Below are positions 1 to 8,172 of a DNA stretch of 19,089 bases, one piece after another (the first letter of the stretch is position 1; every line of letters begins with the position of its first letter). The stretch lies in contig JBDHZU010000026.1 of NCBI GenBank assembly GCA_039812085.1, positions 1 to 19,089 of the forward strand, written 5' to 3'. The translations under genes and the position numbers were made by a program. The notes below the pieces were generated by a model, which was not told the origin of the DNA, ran no database searches, and saw only the letters and a program-made list of their open reading frames with translations. This stretch comes from JBDHZU01 sp039812085 (GTDB lineage: Bacteria; Actinomycetota; Actinomycetes; S36-B12; UBA10799).

Positions 1-420
1 TGGCGCGACGAGTGGAAGCAGCGCAGCAAGGTCAGTCGATAAATCAACGTCCATGTAGGCCACAACGGATGCAGTCGACGTGAGCCAGGCTTGTCGTAGT
101 GCCCGCCCTCGGCCCTTCTCACCAAGGTGTTGTACGACGATGCCGTCATAACAGGCAGCCAGATCACGTGCGACCTTCAGAGTGTCGTCAGTACTGGCGT
201 TATCGACAATCGTGATTCGAGCTGTGAAAGGGAAATCGTCTCGGTTGACATGGGCATGCAGCTTGGCAATGCAGGCCGGCAGGCTGACTTGTTCGTTATA
301 AACCGGGACCACGACGTCGACATCAATGTGCGAGGTCGGTGCAGTAGCTGCTGGCGAGCCCATTTGGGGAAGCGTTGGCGGCCGAAGAACCTGCCGCTGC
401 TTTGTGTCCATGACAAGCAT
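1..420 (-). CDS. Family 2 glycosyltransferase, N-terminal part, cut by the window edge
   Basis: Reading the minus strand leftward from 420 gives about 140 open codons that run off the window. The translation has the hallmarks of a GT-A glycosyltransferase family 2 catalytic domain: an N-terminal strand VVVPVYNE (about residue 35), IVDNASTDDT, GEKGRGRALRQAW and YMDVDLSTD, the last carrying the DxD-type nucleotide-sugar/metal motif. The mix of motifs resembles dolichyl- or polyprenyl-phosphate sugar synthases, which load a sugar from a nucleotide donor onto a lipid carrier at the membrane. The C-terminus, where a GtrA-like membrane domain would sit, is outside the window. An in-frame stop near 470 limits the start. 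ATG at 420 or at 411 are both possible, and neither has a convincing ribosome binding site. The family call is firm; the substrate is not known. Confidence 0.8.
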   Translation of the reverse strand, partial: MLVMDTKQRQVLRPPTLPQMGSPAATAPTSHIDVDVVVPVYNEQVSLPACIAKLHAHVNRDDFPFTARITIVDNASTDDTLKVARDLAACYDGIVVQHLGEKGRGRALRQAWLTSTASVVAYMDVDLSTDLAALLPLVAP

Positions 421-500
421 GGAACCGGGACTAACTGGGTAAACCCTGAGAAAGCCCTGATGGGGCGCTCAGAGAATATTTCGCCGCGAAAGGACATCAC

Positions 501-626
501 ATGAGCACCGCGACTGGTCACGACGAAGCGTTACGAGAGATTGCCGTAGAGCTGAGCCGGAGTTCGTCAGCAGCCATCGCTGCACGCGGGCAACAACTGC
601 TCATGGAACTTGGCGGGCACCACTAA
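501..626 (+). CDS. Possible 41-aa small protein
   Basis: A short ORF starts with ATG at 501, six bases after a clear ribosome binding site (gaaagga, 488-494), and ends with TAA 12 bases before the convergent stop of the metal-related gene on the other strand. The peptide begins MSTATGHDEALREIAVEL and ends in GGHH. Its middle is rich in Ala, Leu, Arg and Glu and could form one amphipathic helix. I recognise no family. It diverges from the glycosyltransferase, with about 80 bp between the two starts for promoters. The binding site and the exact fit of the ORF between its neighbours are the only support, so it could be fortuitous. Confidence 0.4.
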   Translation: MSTATGHDEALREIAVELSRSSSAAIAARGQQLLMELGGHH

Positions 627-638
627 GACCACTTGGTT

Positions 639-1424
639 CTATTCGTAAGGATCAGTTGGTTGCGGGATCCGCGTCAGGTTTTGCGTCTTGATCCACGGGA
701 TGGCCGTATCGACATTGGTACCGCCACCAGGCTCCCACTGACCCACAATTTTCACCCAGGTGTTTGCCGGTAGGTCTGGCGCGTCCACCGCAACGATCTT
801 GGTGGTGACGGCATCAGCCGCGCAGCAGGTCAGCATCATTCGCGTGATCCAGAAATGACTGTTAGGCGGTAGCCCGGCTTGTTTACTGGCCGGAATGGGA
901 GTGACAAAGCCGACCAGTTCAATGTTGTGACCCGCCAACGACTGATGGTCATCCCACACCGCCCGAACGGCATATTCATTGAGCGCAAGCGGCACTGGAT
1001 TGGTTGCGGGTAGCGCCGGGAAGTCATCGTCCGATGTCGGTTGCTGCACGACTGGTTGAGAACGTCCCGCAGCCCAAGCACCAAGTGCTGGCGGCGAGAC
1101 CAGCAAGATCGCGGCGACCGGAATCAGCAGTAGCCAAGCCGTCCACAGATGCCGATTGGAATGTCCGTGTCCGTCGTCATGTCCACCATGCACGACGTCA
1201 TGCTCATGCCCATCGGCTAGGGCAACGCCGGCCTTGGCGGCACGCTCTTCCCGGATGAGTTCCACCATGGCGTACACAGCCAAAATCACCAACAAAGCAC
1301 CGGTGAGAATCACCCACGGTCGCAAGGCGCTTTTGACGTATCGCAGGTAGGTCTCCCCGATTGAGATACGCAGCAGCGCACCGCCCAACATGAAGAGCAC
1401 GAGTGCTTGAACGTGACGACTCAT
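639..1424 (-). CDS. TIGR03943-type membrane protein, partner of the upstream permease
   Basis: This 261-aa protein has two N-terminal membrane segments (about residues 6-22 and 37-55), a strikingly histidine-rich cytoplasmic or loop stretch (residues 72-92, eight His among Asp and Gly), a third membrane segment (about 93-118) and a C-terminal soluble domain. That domain contains the vicinal cysteine motif LTCCAADA (C200, C201), a feature of the TIGR03943/YcgQ group. In that family the gene stands next to a COG0701 permease, as here, where its ATG overlaps the permease stop in ATGA. The His cluster and the Cys pair suggest binding of a divalent metal such as zinc; this is inference. No clear terminator is seen after its stop. 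Confidence 0.8.
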   Translation of the reverse strand: MSRHVQALVLFMLGGALLRISIGETYLRYVKSALRPWVILTGALLVILAVYAMVELIREERAAKAGVALADGHEHDVVHGGHDDGHGHSNRHLWTAWLLLIPVAAILLVSPPALGAWAAGRSQPVVQQPTSDDDFPALPATNPVPLALNEYAVRAVWDDHQSLAGHNIELVGFVTPIPASKQAGLPPNSHFWITRMMLTCCAADAVTTKIVAVDAPDLPANTWVKIVGQWEPGGGTNVDTAIPWIKTQNLTRIPQPTDPYE

Positions 1425-2476
1425 AGCAACACCGACCCCACTACAACCGCAGCCGTTGTCGCAACCACAAATGTGGTGGGCGCAAATCGGAACGCAAACG
1501 AGCGGCCGAACGTTCCCGCCTGCAGCGCAATCAACTTCAAGTCGACCATCGGACCAACGACGAGAAAGACGAGCTTGGACGTAAACGAGAACTGAGTCAG
1601 GCTGGCCGCAACGAAGGCATCAGCCTCCGAGCAGACGCAGAGGGCCACAGCCAGCAACGCCATAGCGAGAATCGATAGCCAGTGATTGCTCGCCACCGCG
1701 TTCATCCACTCAGTCGGCACCGCAACGTTCAGCAGTGCAGCAGCGAACGCGCCGATGACCAAGAAACCACCTGCGTGCAGGAAGTCGTGGGTAGCTGCCA
1801 AGCGGAAGGTGTGCCACGGGGAATTTCCCTGTAGATGCGACCGGTCGGGCATCGACAACCATTGGGACTTACCAAAGCGCAACCAAATCCAACCCATTGC
1901 GATCGAGGCCGCCAGGCTGGCAACAAATCGGGCAAGTGCCATCTCAGGTCGTCCAGGGAATGCGACCAAGGTGGACACCACGACGATTGGATTAATCGCG
2001 GGAGCCGCTAACAAGAAGGTGAAAGCGGCAGCCGGAGCAACCCCACGAGAGATCAGACCTCCTGCTACCGGAACGGATGCGCACTCACAGCCGGGCAAGA
2101 CCGCTCCTGCTGCACCCGCCACCGGAACGGCCAAGGCCGGACGGCTCGGGAGCGCCTTCTGCCAAAAACTGGGCGGGATGAACGCAGTGATGACCGCAGA
2201 GAGCACCACGCCAAGCGCGAGGAACGGCAGCGCTTGGACAATGATCGAAACGAAGATGGTGGCGCCGGTCTGAATCATCGGCGTATCGAACAGGTTCGCC
2301 AGTGGTCCGCGGAAGATGGCTAACAAGACCAAACCGACGGTGAGGACTTCGAGTCCGTTCGGGCGACGCCACCGGCGACTTGGTACCTGCTGCTGCCCCC
2401 CAGTCGAAGCAGCGTCTTCGACCGATGCAGGGGTGACCGGGCGAGGCCCGGTGGCGGTGGTGGGTGTTTCGGTCAT
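1421..2476 (-). CDS. Permease of the COG0701 (DUF318/ArsP-like) family
   Basis: A polytopic membrane protein of about 351 aa with around eight hydrophobic segments. The family signature is clear: PGCECASVPVAGGLISRG in the first half, a segment with AAPAINPIVV after it, and CSEADAFVAAS in the second half, where conserved cysteines face a presumed transport path. Relatives include YcgR and the ArsP group. With its TIGR03943 partner it is expected to export or handle a metal or metalloid, but the substrate cannot be told. The frame is open up to 2737, but that extension would overlap fhaA on the other strand and reads as low-quality sequence. I place the start at ATG 2476, just before the disordered N-terminus MTETPTTATG. 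The ribosome binding site there is weak, so the start is only moderately sure. Confidence 0.82.
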   Translation of the reverse strand: MTETPTTATGPRPVTPASVEDAASTGGQQQVPSRRWRRPNGLEVLTVGLVLLAIFRGPLANLFDTPMIQTGATIFVSIIVQALPFLALGVVLSAVITAFIPPSFWQKALPSRPALAVPVAGAAGAVLPGCECASVPVAGGLISRGVAPAAAFTFLLAAPAINPIVVVSTLVAFPGRPEMALARFVASLAASIAMGWIWLRFGKSQWLSMPDRSHLQGNSPWHTFRLAATHDFLHAGGFLVIGAFAAALLNVAVPTEWMNAVASNHWLSILAMALLAVALCVCSEADAFVAASLTQFSFTSKLVFLVVGPMVDLKLIALQAGTFGRSFAFRFAPTTFVVATTAAVVVGSVLL

Positions 2477-2576
2477 TGGTTCCAGTATCACCACGGTGTG
2501 CCCACGGATGTCAGCAGACCGCCAAAGCTTGCGCGTCTTGCCTCCACATTCGGTCTGGCTCGCTAGCATCCCCAGA

Positions 2577-2619
2577 GGGCTAATAGTGCCCGCTGTGCTG
2601 TTGGAGTCACTAATAGTGA
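2577..2619. promoter_or_regulatory. Repeated dyad in the permease/fhaA divergent region
   Basis: The 177-bp gap between the permease start and fhaA holds two copies of CTAATAGTG, at 2580-2588 and 2610-2618, exactly 30 bp apart. Each sits in a dyad: GGGC and GCCC flank the first (2577-2591), and the second forms TCACTAATAGTGA (2607-2619), a perfect palindrome around a central A. Helical phasing close to three turns is compatible with an operator for a dimeric regulator. I could not place a convincing -35/-10 pair, so which gene it controls is open. Confidence 0.4.
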
Positions 2620-2653
2620 TGCTGGCGGCGTAATGCTCAACCGGAGGTGACGC

Positions 2654-3328
2654 ATGGGGCTGCTCGATCGATTTGAGCAACGGGTCGACCGGATGGTCAA
2701 CGGCGCCTTCGCAAAAGCATTCCGTTCCGAGGTCCAACCAGTGGAACTCGGTGCTGCTCTCCAGCGAGAAATGGATGAGCGCGCGGCCATCATCTCCCGC
2801 GGACGAACTGTGGTACCCAACGTATTTCGGGTCGCTTTGGCCTCTGCCGACTACGACCGACTATCGGTCTACGCCGATACCTTGCAGACCGAGCTCATCA
2901 GCCTTGCTCGCGACTACGCAGCCGAACAGCGTTACACCTTTGTCGGTCCCGTCGAGGTGTCACTGGAGTTAGACAACGAACTCGATACCGGACTATTTCG
3001 CGTCATTAGTGAGGCTCAAGCGGCAGAGCTTCCGCCGCAGGCCACCAATGCCTTGGGCGGACGGTTAGTAGCCGGGGGGACGGAATATCCGTTGAAGAAC
3101 GGCACGACCCGCCTGGGTCGTGGGGTGGACTCCGATATTCGGATCGACGACCCGGGCGTTTCTCGCCACCATGCAGACATTTTGTTGGGCGTTGATGCCG
3201 TCATTCGTGACCTCGGTTCGACTAACGGCACCTTTGTTAACGGCATTCAGGTATCCGAAACCACGCTGCGCGATGGGGCCACAATCCGACTGGGATCCAC
3301 CAGTCTGACCTTCCGGAGGGATACGTGA
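2654..3328 (+). CDS. fhaA: FHA-domain protein FhaA (DUF3662 + FHA), short form
   Basis: First gene of the growth-control operon, 224 aa. The N-terminal DUF3662 domain begins MGLLDRFEQRVDRMVNGAF and extends to about residue 115. A C-terminal FHA domain (about 135-222) carries the phosphothreonine-binding motifs LGRG, SRHHADI and DLGSTNGTFVNG. FHA domains bind phosphorylated threonine, and FhaA of mycobacteria binds the PknB substrate MviN/CwlM side of peptidoglycan synthesis. A strong ribosome binding site (ggaggt, 2643-2648) precedes ATG 2654. The protein is much shorter than mycobacterial FhaA because the long low-complexity linker between the two domains is nearly absent. Its stop overlaps the fhaB start in GTGA. 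Confidence 0.93.
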   Translation: MGLLDRFEQRVDRMVNGAFAKAFRSEVQPVELGAALQREMDERAAIISRGRTVVPNVFRVALASADYDRLSVYADTLQTELISLARDYAAEQRYTFVGPVEVSLELDNELDTGLFRVISEAQAAELPPQATNALGGRLVAGGTEYPLKNGTTRLGRGVDSDIRIDDPGVSRHHADILLGVDAVIRDLGSTNGTFVNGIQVSETTLRDGATIRLGSTSLTFRRDT

Positions 3329-3789
3329 GTGAACTCGCGCTGACCCTATTGCGCTTCGGATTTCTGGCCTTGTTGTGGTTCTTTGTGATCCTCACGGCCA
3401 ATGTGTTGCGCCGTGATCTGCAGGCCCCGTCAAACGCAGCGGTGGCAGCCGTCGCACCAGGCAAGAGCCGATCAAGCTCACGAGGTAAGGCGCGACCACG
3501 GGCGCGCAACCTCGTCGTCACCCACGGATCGCTACAGGGAACGATTCTTCCGCTGGGATCAGCCGAAGTAACGATTGGTCGAGCTCCGGACAACACATTG
3601 GTCGTTGATGACGACTTTGCTTCCGGGCACCATGCTCGGCTTTATCCGTCAGAAGGCCAGTGGATTGTGGAAGACGTGGGATCCACAAACGGCACGTGGA
3701 TTGATCGCACTCGCATCACCGGGCCAACCTTGATGGAACCCGGAAGCCCACTACGAATTGGTCGCACTGTCCTCGAGCTGAGGAAGTAG
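3325..3789 (+). CDS. fhaB: FHA-domain membrane protein FhaB (FipA)
   Basis: A 154-aa protein, the usual length for FhaB. One hydrophobic segment lies near the N-terminus (about residues 5-27), followed by a basic, Ser/Arg-rich linker. A C-terminal FHA domain (about 60-152) shows IGRAPDNTLVVDD, SGHHARLY and VGSTNGTWIDRTRI. It starts with GTG 3325 overlapping the fhaA stop, which implies translational coupling. In mycobacteria FhaB is a PknA/PknB substrate that tethers division and growth proteins at the membrane. The same role is likely here, next to pstP and pknB. Confidence 0.93.
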   Translation: MSELALTLLRFGFLALLWFFVILTANVLRRDLQAPSNAAVAAVAPGKSRSSSRGKARPRARNLVVTHGSLQGTILPLGSAEVTIGRAPDNTLVVDDDFASGHHARLYPSEGQWIVEDVGSTNGTWIDRTRITGPTLMEPGSPLRIGRTVLELRK

Positions 3790-3798
3790 CGACCTGAC

Positions 3799-5148
3799 GT
3801 GACCACCGAGGACGCACCCAGCGAAGAAACCGAGTCAACTGACACCAGTCGACTCGGGCTTCGCTATGCAGCGCGATCGGATATTGGGCTCGTCCGACAA
3901 GGAAACGAGGACTCCGGTTACGCCGGTGCCCACATGCTGGTGGTGGCCGATGGCATGGGCGGACACGCTGCCGGAGAACTAGCCAGTGCCACCGCCGTCG
4001 CCATGTTTGCCGAACTCGACCTTGACCCACCGCAGGACGAGTTCCTAGCTGCGATGGCCGATGCAGTCGAGAACGCTCACGACGAACTTGCCCGGATCAT
4101 TTCCGATTCCCCTGACTTTGCCGGCATGGGTACCACCGTGACCGCGATGGCGTGGCTTGGCACCCGAGTAGGGATCGCCCACGTTGGCGACTCCCGCGCA
4201 TACCTACTGCGCGACGGCGTATTGACCCAGCTCACCAAAGACCACACCTTCGTTCAAACTCTGGTGGATTCAGGGCGAATCACGGAAGAACAGGCTCACG
4301 TCCACGAAAAGCGGAATCTGCTGATCAAAGCCCTAGACGGCTTACATGTGGTCGAACCTGATCTCTCTATGCGTGAAGTCCGAGCGGGAGACCGCTTCCT
4401 GTTGTGCAGCGACGGACTCTGTGGGGTTTTGACCAAGGCTGAGATCCAGGAGCGTCTGGCTACCGGCGATCCAACCGGAACAGTCACTGCCTTGGTCGAG
4501 CGCGCCTTGGAAGCCGGTGCGCCAGACAACGTCACTTGCGTTGTGGCTGATGTGGTCCTCGACGAAAGCATGGAGAACACGTTGACGGACGGGCAGATTC
4601 GGATGCCCGTCGTGGTCGGTGCTGCCGCTGAACCCCGCAATCGGGATCGACTCCCTGGCATTCCGTTCCCGGACGATGCCCAACCAGACCCTGATCGCCC
4701 AACGCCACCTCCATCGGTCGATGAGTCATCGACGGTCGAAGAAGCTGTACCTGTTGTTGGCAAGCGGCGCCGAGGGGGACGTTGGCTGATCGCCGCTATC
4801 ACTGGCGTCCTACTGATTCTGGCTGCACTCGTTGGAACCTGGACGTACGTCAACAACCAGTACTACATCGGCACAGACAACGACAAGGTCGCGATCTACC
4901 AAGGCGTGACCTGGGGTCCTGGTGATCACGGTTTCTCTCATGCCATCCAAACCAGTCAAACGGCAGTGGCCAACCTCCCGATCATCAGCCAGGACGCGGT
5001 CAACCAGACCATCCCAGCCGCAAACCTGGATGCTGCCCGAACCACACTGGCCAAGTTGGAAGCCCAAGCTCAGATCTGTCTGACGAAACCGATCCAGCCG
5101 GGTTGTCCTGATGAGTCTTCGACCCAAACTCCGGCGGCGAAGTCGTGA
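3799..5148 (+). CDS. pstP: PP2C-type serine/threonine phosphatase PstP
   Basis: A 449-aa membrane phosphatase that reverses PknB-type phosphorylation. The cytoplasmic PP2C domain (about 20-255) has all key motifs: GNEDS (E37, D38), VVADGMGGH (D51), GTTVTA, HVGDSRAYL, CSDGL (D205) and PDNVT (D243), giving the aspartates that bind the two catalytic Mn/Mg ions. A proline/acidic linker (about 255-320) follows, then an RRR-flanked membrane segment (about 328-350) and an extracytoplasmic tail of about 100 residues ending in a Thr/Ala-rich stretch. The start is GTG 3799. A gaggaag sequence lies about 13 bases upstream, rather far. The stop overlaps the rodA start. Confidence 0.95.
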   Translation: MTTEDAPSEETESTDTSRLGLRYAARSDIGLVRQGNEDSGYAGAHMLVVADGMGGHAAGELASATAVAMFAELDLDPPQDEFLAAMADAVENAHDELARIISDSPDFAGMGTTVTAMAWLGTRVGIAHVGDSRAYLLRDGVLTQLTKDHTFVQTLVDSGRITEEQAHVHEKRNLLIKALDGLHVVEPDLSMREVRAGDRFLLCSDGLCGVLTKAEIQERLATGDPTGTVTALVERALEAGAPDNVTCVVADVVLDESMENTLTDGQIRMPVVVGAAAEPRNRDRLPGIPFPDDAQPDPDRPTPPPSVDESSTVEEAVPVVGKRRRGGRWLIAAITGVLLILAALVGTWTYVNNQYYIGTDNDKVAIYQGVTWGPGDHGFSHAIQTSQTAVANLPIISQDAVNQTIPAANLDAARTTLAKLEAQAQICLTKPIQPGCPDESSTQTPAAKS

Positions 5149-6554
5149 GCGCGCCAGTAGCTCCTGCCGCGCCGCAGGCCTCCGACACAGAGGTACCTCG
5201 CCCGAGTAATCGGCGCAATGTCGAGCTGGGTTTACTCCTCGTCGCCTATGCCATCGGGTTATACGCCTACGCCAATGTGGGTCTGGCGATGGAAGGTCGA
5301 CTACCCGATAACTTCCTTGCCGTTGCCGGCGTTTTCGCTGTATTGCTTGGTGCTGCTCACCTCGCCATTCGGATGATGGCGAGTTACGCCGATCCGGTTC
5401 TGCTTCCGGCTGCTGCCGCCTTGAACATGATCGGTCTGGCGATGATTCATCGGCTGGACTTAGCTGATGCTCAACGGGCCGCCCGCAATTCGCACAGCGC
5501 ACCGACTCCCGACGTCATCGCCCAAATGACCTGGACGGCGATTGCGCTGTTGCTGTTCATTTGCGTGCTCGTGGTTATTCGCGATCATCGGCGATTGCAG
5601 CGATACACCTACACCGCGATGGTGGCGGGCATCTTGTTGCTGTTCATGCCGCTGCTGCCATTCATCGGAACCACCGTTAACGGTGCCCGACTGTGGGTTC
5701 GACTTGGACCGCTGTCCTTTCAGCCCAGCGAGATGGCCAAGATTCTGCTGGCCATCTTCTTTGCCGGGTACCTCGTGGTGAAGGCCGATGCGCTGGCACT
5801 CGTACGACGTAAGTTCCTCGGCTTGGGAATCCCTCGCGGGCGCGACCTCGGGCCCATTCTGGTTGCCTGGCTGGTCAGCCTCATGGTGTTGGTCTTGGAA
5901 AAGGACCTCGGCACCGCACTGATGTTCTTCGGTTTATTCGTCACCTTGTTGTACGTGGCAACGCAACGCCGGAGCTGGCTGATCATCGGCGCAGTGCTGT
6001 TCACGTTCGGCTGCCTACTTGGCTACGCCTTGTTCGGTCACGTCCGAGTCCGCGTAGAAGTCTGGTTGGACACTTGGACCTACGCCAATGACCAGGGCTA
6101 CCAAATCGCACAGTCTCTGTTCGGGCTGGCTAACGGTGGTGTGCTTGGCACCGGGTGGGGGCAGGGCTACCCACAGTTCGTGCCCTTCGCCAAGACCGAC
6201 TTCATCACTGCCGCCTTGGGCGAAGAACTTGGGGTTACTGGGTTCATGGCCATCTTGGTGGTCTACGCGATCATCATTGAGCGTGGCCTTCGCACCTCTG
6301 TTGCTTGCCGCGACTCGTTCGGAAAACTGCTGAGTGTGGGCTTGGCGACCGTGCTGGGTTTGCAGATGTTCGTCGTCGTGGGTGGCGTCACTCGGTTGAT
6401 CCCACTCACCGGTCTGACGACGCCATTCCTGTCATACGGCGGATCGGCTTTGGTCGCGAACTGGATGATCGTTGCGCTCCTTATTCGTATCTCGGATCGG
6501 AGTCGTCGTCCTCTGCCATCCGGCACGGTTGAGGTGGGTGACACTGCTCGATGA
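5145..6554 (+). CDS. rodA: Peptidoglycan glycosyltransferase RodA (SEDS family)
   Basis: A 469-aa polytopic SEDS protein that polymerises lipid II into glycan strands during elongation, working with the transpeptidase encoded directly downstream. Diagnostic segments are NGARLWVRLGPLSFQPSE, LEKDLGTALMFF (with the catalytically important Asp), GTGWGQG, GEELGVTG and the C-terminal TGLTTPFLSYGGSA. About ten or more hydrophobic segments follow a short Pro/Ala-rich N-terminus. The GTG start at 5145 overlaps the pstP stop by four bases. Position and partner argue for RodA rather than FtsW, which normally lies in the dcw cluster. Confidence 0.94.
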   Translation: MSAPVAPAAPQASDTEVPRPSNRRNVELGLLLVAYAIGLYAYANVGLAMEGRLPDNFLAVAGVFAVLLGAAHLAIRMMASYADPVLLPAAAALNMIGLAMIHRLDLADAQRAARNSHSAPTPDVIAQMTWTAIALLLFICVLVVIRDHRRLQRYTYTAMVAGILLLFMPLLPFIGTTVNGARLWVRLGPLSFQPSEMAKILLAIFFAGYLVVKADALALVRRKFLGLGIPRGRDLGPILVAWLVSLMVLVLEKDLGTALMFFGLFVTLLYVATQRRSWLIIGAVLFTFGCLLGYALFGHVRVRVEVWLDTWTYANDQGYQIAQSLFGLANGGVLGTGWGQGYPQFVPFAKTDFITAALGEELGVTGFMAILVVYAIIIERGLRTSVACRDSFGKLLSVGLATVLGLQMFVVVGGVTRLIPLTGLTTPFLSYGGSALVANWMIVALLIRISDRSRRPLPSGTVEVGDTAR

Positions 6555-8005
6555 ACCGCGCTGTACGACGTATTGGTCTAGTGCTGGGAGTTCTGATCCT
6601 TGCTCTACTCGTGAACATCAATATCCAGCAGGTTCTCCTGGCCAACGAGACGCGTAACCGAGCGGGTAACCAACGCACAGTGCTGCAGGAATACAACCGG
6701 GAGCGCGGGCCAATTTTGGTCGGCGTGGATCCAGCCGCTCGCTCGATTCCGACAGACGATCAGTACCGCTACCTACGCGTTTACGCCAACGGCCCGATGT
6801 ACGCCCCGGCCACTGGTTTCTACTCCGCGTTGTACGGAGCCACTGGTATCGAACGCACGGAGAACGACGTGCTGGCGGGCACAGGAGACCAGTTCTTCGT
6901 TGATCGCGTCCAGCAGTTGCTGACGGGACGGCAAGCCAAGGGCGGGGCTGTCAGCCTGACGTTAAATGCTGCTGCCCAACAGGCGGCCTGGGATGGCCTG
7001 CAAGGCAAGGTCGGATCAGTCACTGCTTTGGACCCGTCAACCGGGGCCATCTTGGCGATGGCGTCCAGTCCATCGTTCAACCCCAACCTCATTTCTAGTC
7101 ACGACTTAGCCGCCAGCCAGAAGGCCTACGAGCAGTACAGCACTGATCCCAACAAGCCCATGTTGAACCGATCATTGGTCAGCACTCCGCCACCCGGTTC
7201 CACCTTCAAGTTGGTGACCACAGCGGCTGCCTTGGAATCCGGCAAGTTCAATCCGAATTCGGAAATTCCCGGCCCAGCGCAGTACCAATTGCCTGGGTCC
7301 AGCAAGAAGCTCGGCAACTGGAACAAGTCCGCGTGCGGAGCGAATGACAAGACCACGCTGACCGGAGCTTTAGAAATTAGTTGCAACAGTGCCTTCGCCT
7401 GGTTGGGCAATCAGCTCGGCAGTGATGCACTGCTCAAACAAGCGGAGAAGTTCGGTTTCAACCACAGCTTCACCGTGCCCATGCGAGCAGCCACCAGCAC
7501 CTTCCCGAATGACCTGGACCCCGCCCAAACAGCAATGAGCGCTATCGGTCAGTACAACGTCACTGCCACCACGCTGCAAATGGCAATGGTGGGAGCCGGG
7601 ATCGGCAACGGCGGCAAGGTGATGAACCCATATCTGGTCAACGAAATTCTGTCCTCGGATCTGCGCACGATCAGTACGGCAAAACCCAGCCAGTTCTCCC
7701 AAGCCATGTCAGCGGCTAACGCCAACACCGAAATGCAAATGATGGTCAGCGTGGTGGAGAACGGCACCGGAACGAACGCTCAGATCAGTGGCGTGAGTGT
7801 GGGCGGAAAGACAGGTACCGCTGAAACCGGTGGCGATCGACCTGCCGTCGCCTGGTTTGTTGCAGTCGCACCTGCGGCAAATCCGCGCGTTGCCGTTGCG
7901 GTCTCGATTGAGAACTCTGGCGAGGGTGGGGCAGAGGTCAGCGGAAACCGCTTGGCTGCCCCGATTGCCCGATCAGTGATCGAGGCCGTTCTCAACGGTC
8001 AATGA
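6551..8005 (+). CDS. pbpA: Class B penicillin-binding protein PbpA
   Basis: A 484-aa transpeptidase that cross-links peptidoglycan outside the membrane. A single N-terminal anchor (about 8-27) is followed by a small dimerisation-like region and the transpeptidase domain. The three active-site motifs are present and correctly spaced: STFK (S217, K220), SCN (277-279) and KTG (420-422). ATG 6551 overlaps the rodA stop in ATGA, so the SEDS/PBP pair is co-translated. Its own stop sits in TGATG, overlapping a tiny downstream ORF. In mycobacteria PbpA is a PknB substrate, in line with the operon. Confidence 0.95.
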   Translation: MNRAVRRIGLVLGVLILALLVNINIQQVLLANETRNRAGNQRTVLQEYNRERGPILVGVDPAARSIPTDDQYRYLRVYANGPMYAPATGFYSALYGATGIERTENDVLAGTGDQFFVDRVQQLLTGRQAKGGAVSLTLNAAAQQAAWDGLQGKVGSVTALDPSTGAILAMASSPSFNPNLISSHDLAASQKAYEQYSTDPNKPMLNRSLVSTPPPGSTFKLVTTAAALESGKFNPNSEIPGPAQYQLPGSSKKLGNWNKSACGANDKTTLTGALEISCNSAFAWLGNQLGSDALLKQAEKFGFNHSFTVPMRAATSTFPNDLDPAQTAMSAIGQYNVTATTLQMAMVGAGIGNGGKVMNPYLVNEILSSDLRTISTAKPSQFSQAMSAANANTEMQMMVSVVENGTGTNAQISGVSVGGKTGTAETGGDRPAVAWFVAVAPAANPRVAVAVSIENSGEGGAEVSGNRLAAPIARSVIEAVLNGQ

Positions 8006-8100
8006 TGAGCGCAAAGCCACGGAACCAAGCACACGAACAACAAGTCATACGTGTCGAGGATGACACCACGCCGACAGGCGTGAACCACCTACGGGCATAA
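8005..8100 (+). CDS. Possible 31-aa ORF coupled to pbpA
   Basis: ATG 8005 shares one base with the pbpA stop (TGATG), a classic coupling arrangement. The frame stays open for 31 codons to TAA at 8098-8100. The peptide is polar, beginning MSAKPRNQAHEQQV and ending GVNHLRA, with no membrane segment and no resemblance to a kinase N-lobe that I can see. It occupies the spot where pknA starts in mycobacteria. It may be a small regulatory peptide, a relic of a deleted gene, or chance. There is no independent ribosome binding site. Confidence 0.3.
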   Translation: MSAKPRNQAHEQQVIRVEDDTTPTGVNHLRA

Positions 8101-8172
8101 GGCCGATACCGTGGGTCACACCGTCCCGAGTTGTCGATCCACGCGGCAACAACGGTAAGGAAAGGAACTCTG

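Noticed and set aside
127..521. Open frames on both strands in the first 520 bases
   Set aside because: They are other-frame readings of the truncated glycosyltransferase, whose motifs fix the true minus-strand frame.
2477..2737. N-terminal extension of the permease to 2737
   Set aside because: It would overlap fhaA on the opposite strand, cross the intergenic dyads, and add 87 residues with no family character.
8131..8172. ATG 8131 as the pknB start
   Set aside because: The GTG at 8173 has the ribosome binding site and gives the normal kinase N-terminus.
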